From contig CM060734.1 of assembly GCA_030704615.1 (NCBI GenBank), forward strand, positions 23,374,001 through 23,438,000: a DNA stretch of 64,000 bases, given 5' to 3'. Of this stretch, positions 63,267-64,000 are shown one piece after another. The position numbers and the translations under genes were made by a program. Source of the DNA: Takakia lepidozioides. Its lineage: Eukaryota; Streptophyta; Takakiopsida; Takakiales; Takakiaceae. Below the pieces are notes generated by a model. The model searched no databases and was not told where the DNA came from. It was given only the letters and a program-made list of their open reading frames with translations. Every line of letters begins with the position of its first letter. The stretch's first letter is position 1.

Positions 63267-63997
63267 TGTCACGGCCCTTTGCCTTGAGGGTGAGGAGTCG
63301 GGACACAAGAGGGGCTGCCCCTGTGGTGGGGGCAGCGGCAGCAAATTGGGATAGGGGCTGAAGCACCCTTGAGTGCCAAAGGCACTCAATGAGGCGGATG
63401 CGCTCACTAGGTGGAGCCCCGCCAACCGGGTTGCGGTGGGGGGGGGCTCCATGTGGGGTGGTGGTAGCGTAGGGAGTCGTAGTGGGGGGTGGCATAGGAC
63501 TCACCATGAGGCTGAGGCCTTGTGGTGGGAGTCGCGGGGAGTCTTGGGACTCACTATGGTCCATGGGGGCCGTGGTGGGTGGGCCAAGATTCACTGCGGC
63601 TTATCACAGGGACAGTCGAAGGTCCTAAGTGGTGGTGCACCAGATTTGGACTTGGCTACTTGTGGAACCCCCGCGGACACCTACAGAAGTATATATAGAG
63701 AGTAGTAACCCCGAGAACGGTGCAAGCCCGTTGGTGACCAAAAGCTAATGAGTAAGCGTGCGAGCCGAAAAAGCGACCAAGGTGTGGGAAACTATTCCGG
63801 ACTACCATCTACCAAAAGGAATTTCCACTAGGCGCAAAGTGGTGGAGGGTCTTTTGGAAGCACAAGGGAAACCGTTATGCCCCGATGAGCAATTGAAGCT
63901 CCGAATTAGCCCGGCAGCCAGTTTGGGAGTTCGACGCGCACATCAAAACGAGTAACTATGACTTGAAGGGGAGTTTAGCAAAGTGAGGTACGCGACA
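63267..63997 (+). repeat. Solo LTR of the chromovirus family
   Basis: 731 bp homologous to the LTRs at 6994, 13230 and 15170, in opposite orientation, with TGTCA...CGACA ends. The left flank is TGCAG and the right flank begins TGC before the window ends, consistent with a 5-bp duplication. No primer-binding site follows and no element interior precedes it, so it looks like a solo LTR. Confidence 0.85.
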
Positions 63998-64000
63998 TGC

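Overview
This is a 64 kb piece of a land-plant nuclear genome; I cannot name the species. The signs are two intact, many-exon genes of plant type, a plant-type tRNA-Lys(CTT), a Tourist-like MITE, chromovirus and Tat/Athila-like Ty3/gypsy elements, and several LINE families. The repeat load fits a large, repeat-rich genome. A 500-N assembly gap lies at 3361-3860.

Layout. (1) 1-2.4 kb: 3' end of a plus-strand Ty3/gypsy element, then AT-rich minisatellite and LTR-like DNA. (2) 3.86-15.9 kb: two nested minus-strand chromoviruses. A full-length inner copy (6994-13954, two 725-bp LTRs, TTACA target duplications) sits inside the gag/protease junction of an older, internally deleted outer copy, whose 5' LTR is 15170-15885 and whose 3' LTR is lost in or beyond the gap. 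(3) 15.9-20.6 kb: minus-strand debris: a LINE-type RNase H, a chromodomain-like ORF, a gypsy RT and a zf-RVT fragment. (4) 21.16-37.26 kb (+): LARP1, about 16 exons that join in phase, with LINE and gypsy debris and a palindrome cluster in its introns. (5) 39.72-47.33 kb (-): CNOT11, 12 exons that join in phase into 431 codons, convergent with LARP1. (6) 47.52 kb: tRNA-Lys(CTT), just upstream of CNOT11, followed by a 286-bp MITE. (7) 48.4-51.5 kb: a decayed minus-strand gypsy element. (8) 52-61.7 kb: the strangest region. It holds four arrays of short near-palindromes centred on a GGTGCC/GGCACC core, two decayed copies of an unrecognised gene with methyltransferase-like motifs, and unassigned ORFs. 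(9) 61.9-64 kb: C-rich retroelement-like debris interrupted by a solo LTR of the chromovirus family.

The two host genes are both cytoplasmic mRNA regulators: LARP1 is a La-motif/DM15 RNA- and cap-binding protein, and CNOT11 is a subunit of the CCR4-NOT deadenylase. Most of the remaining DNA is mobile elements at different stages of decay. The best candidate for something undescribed is the palindrome-array plus methyltransferase-like gene combination at 52-61.7 kb.
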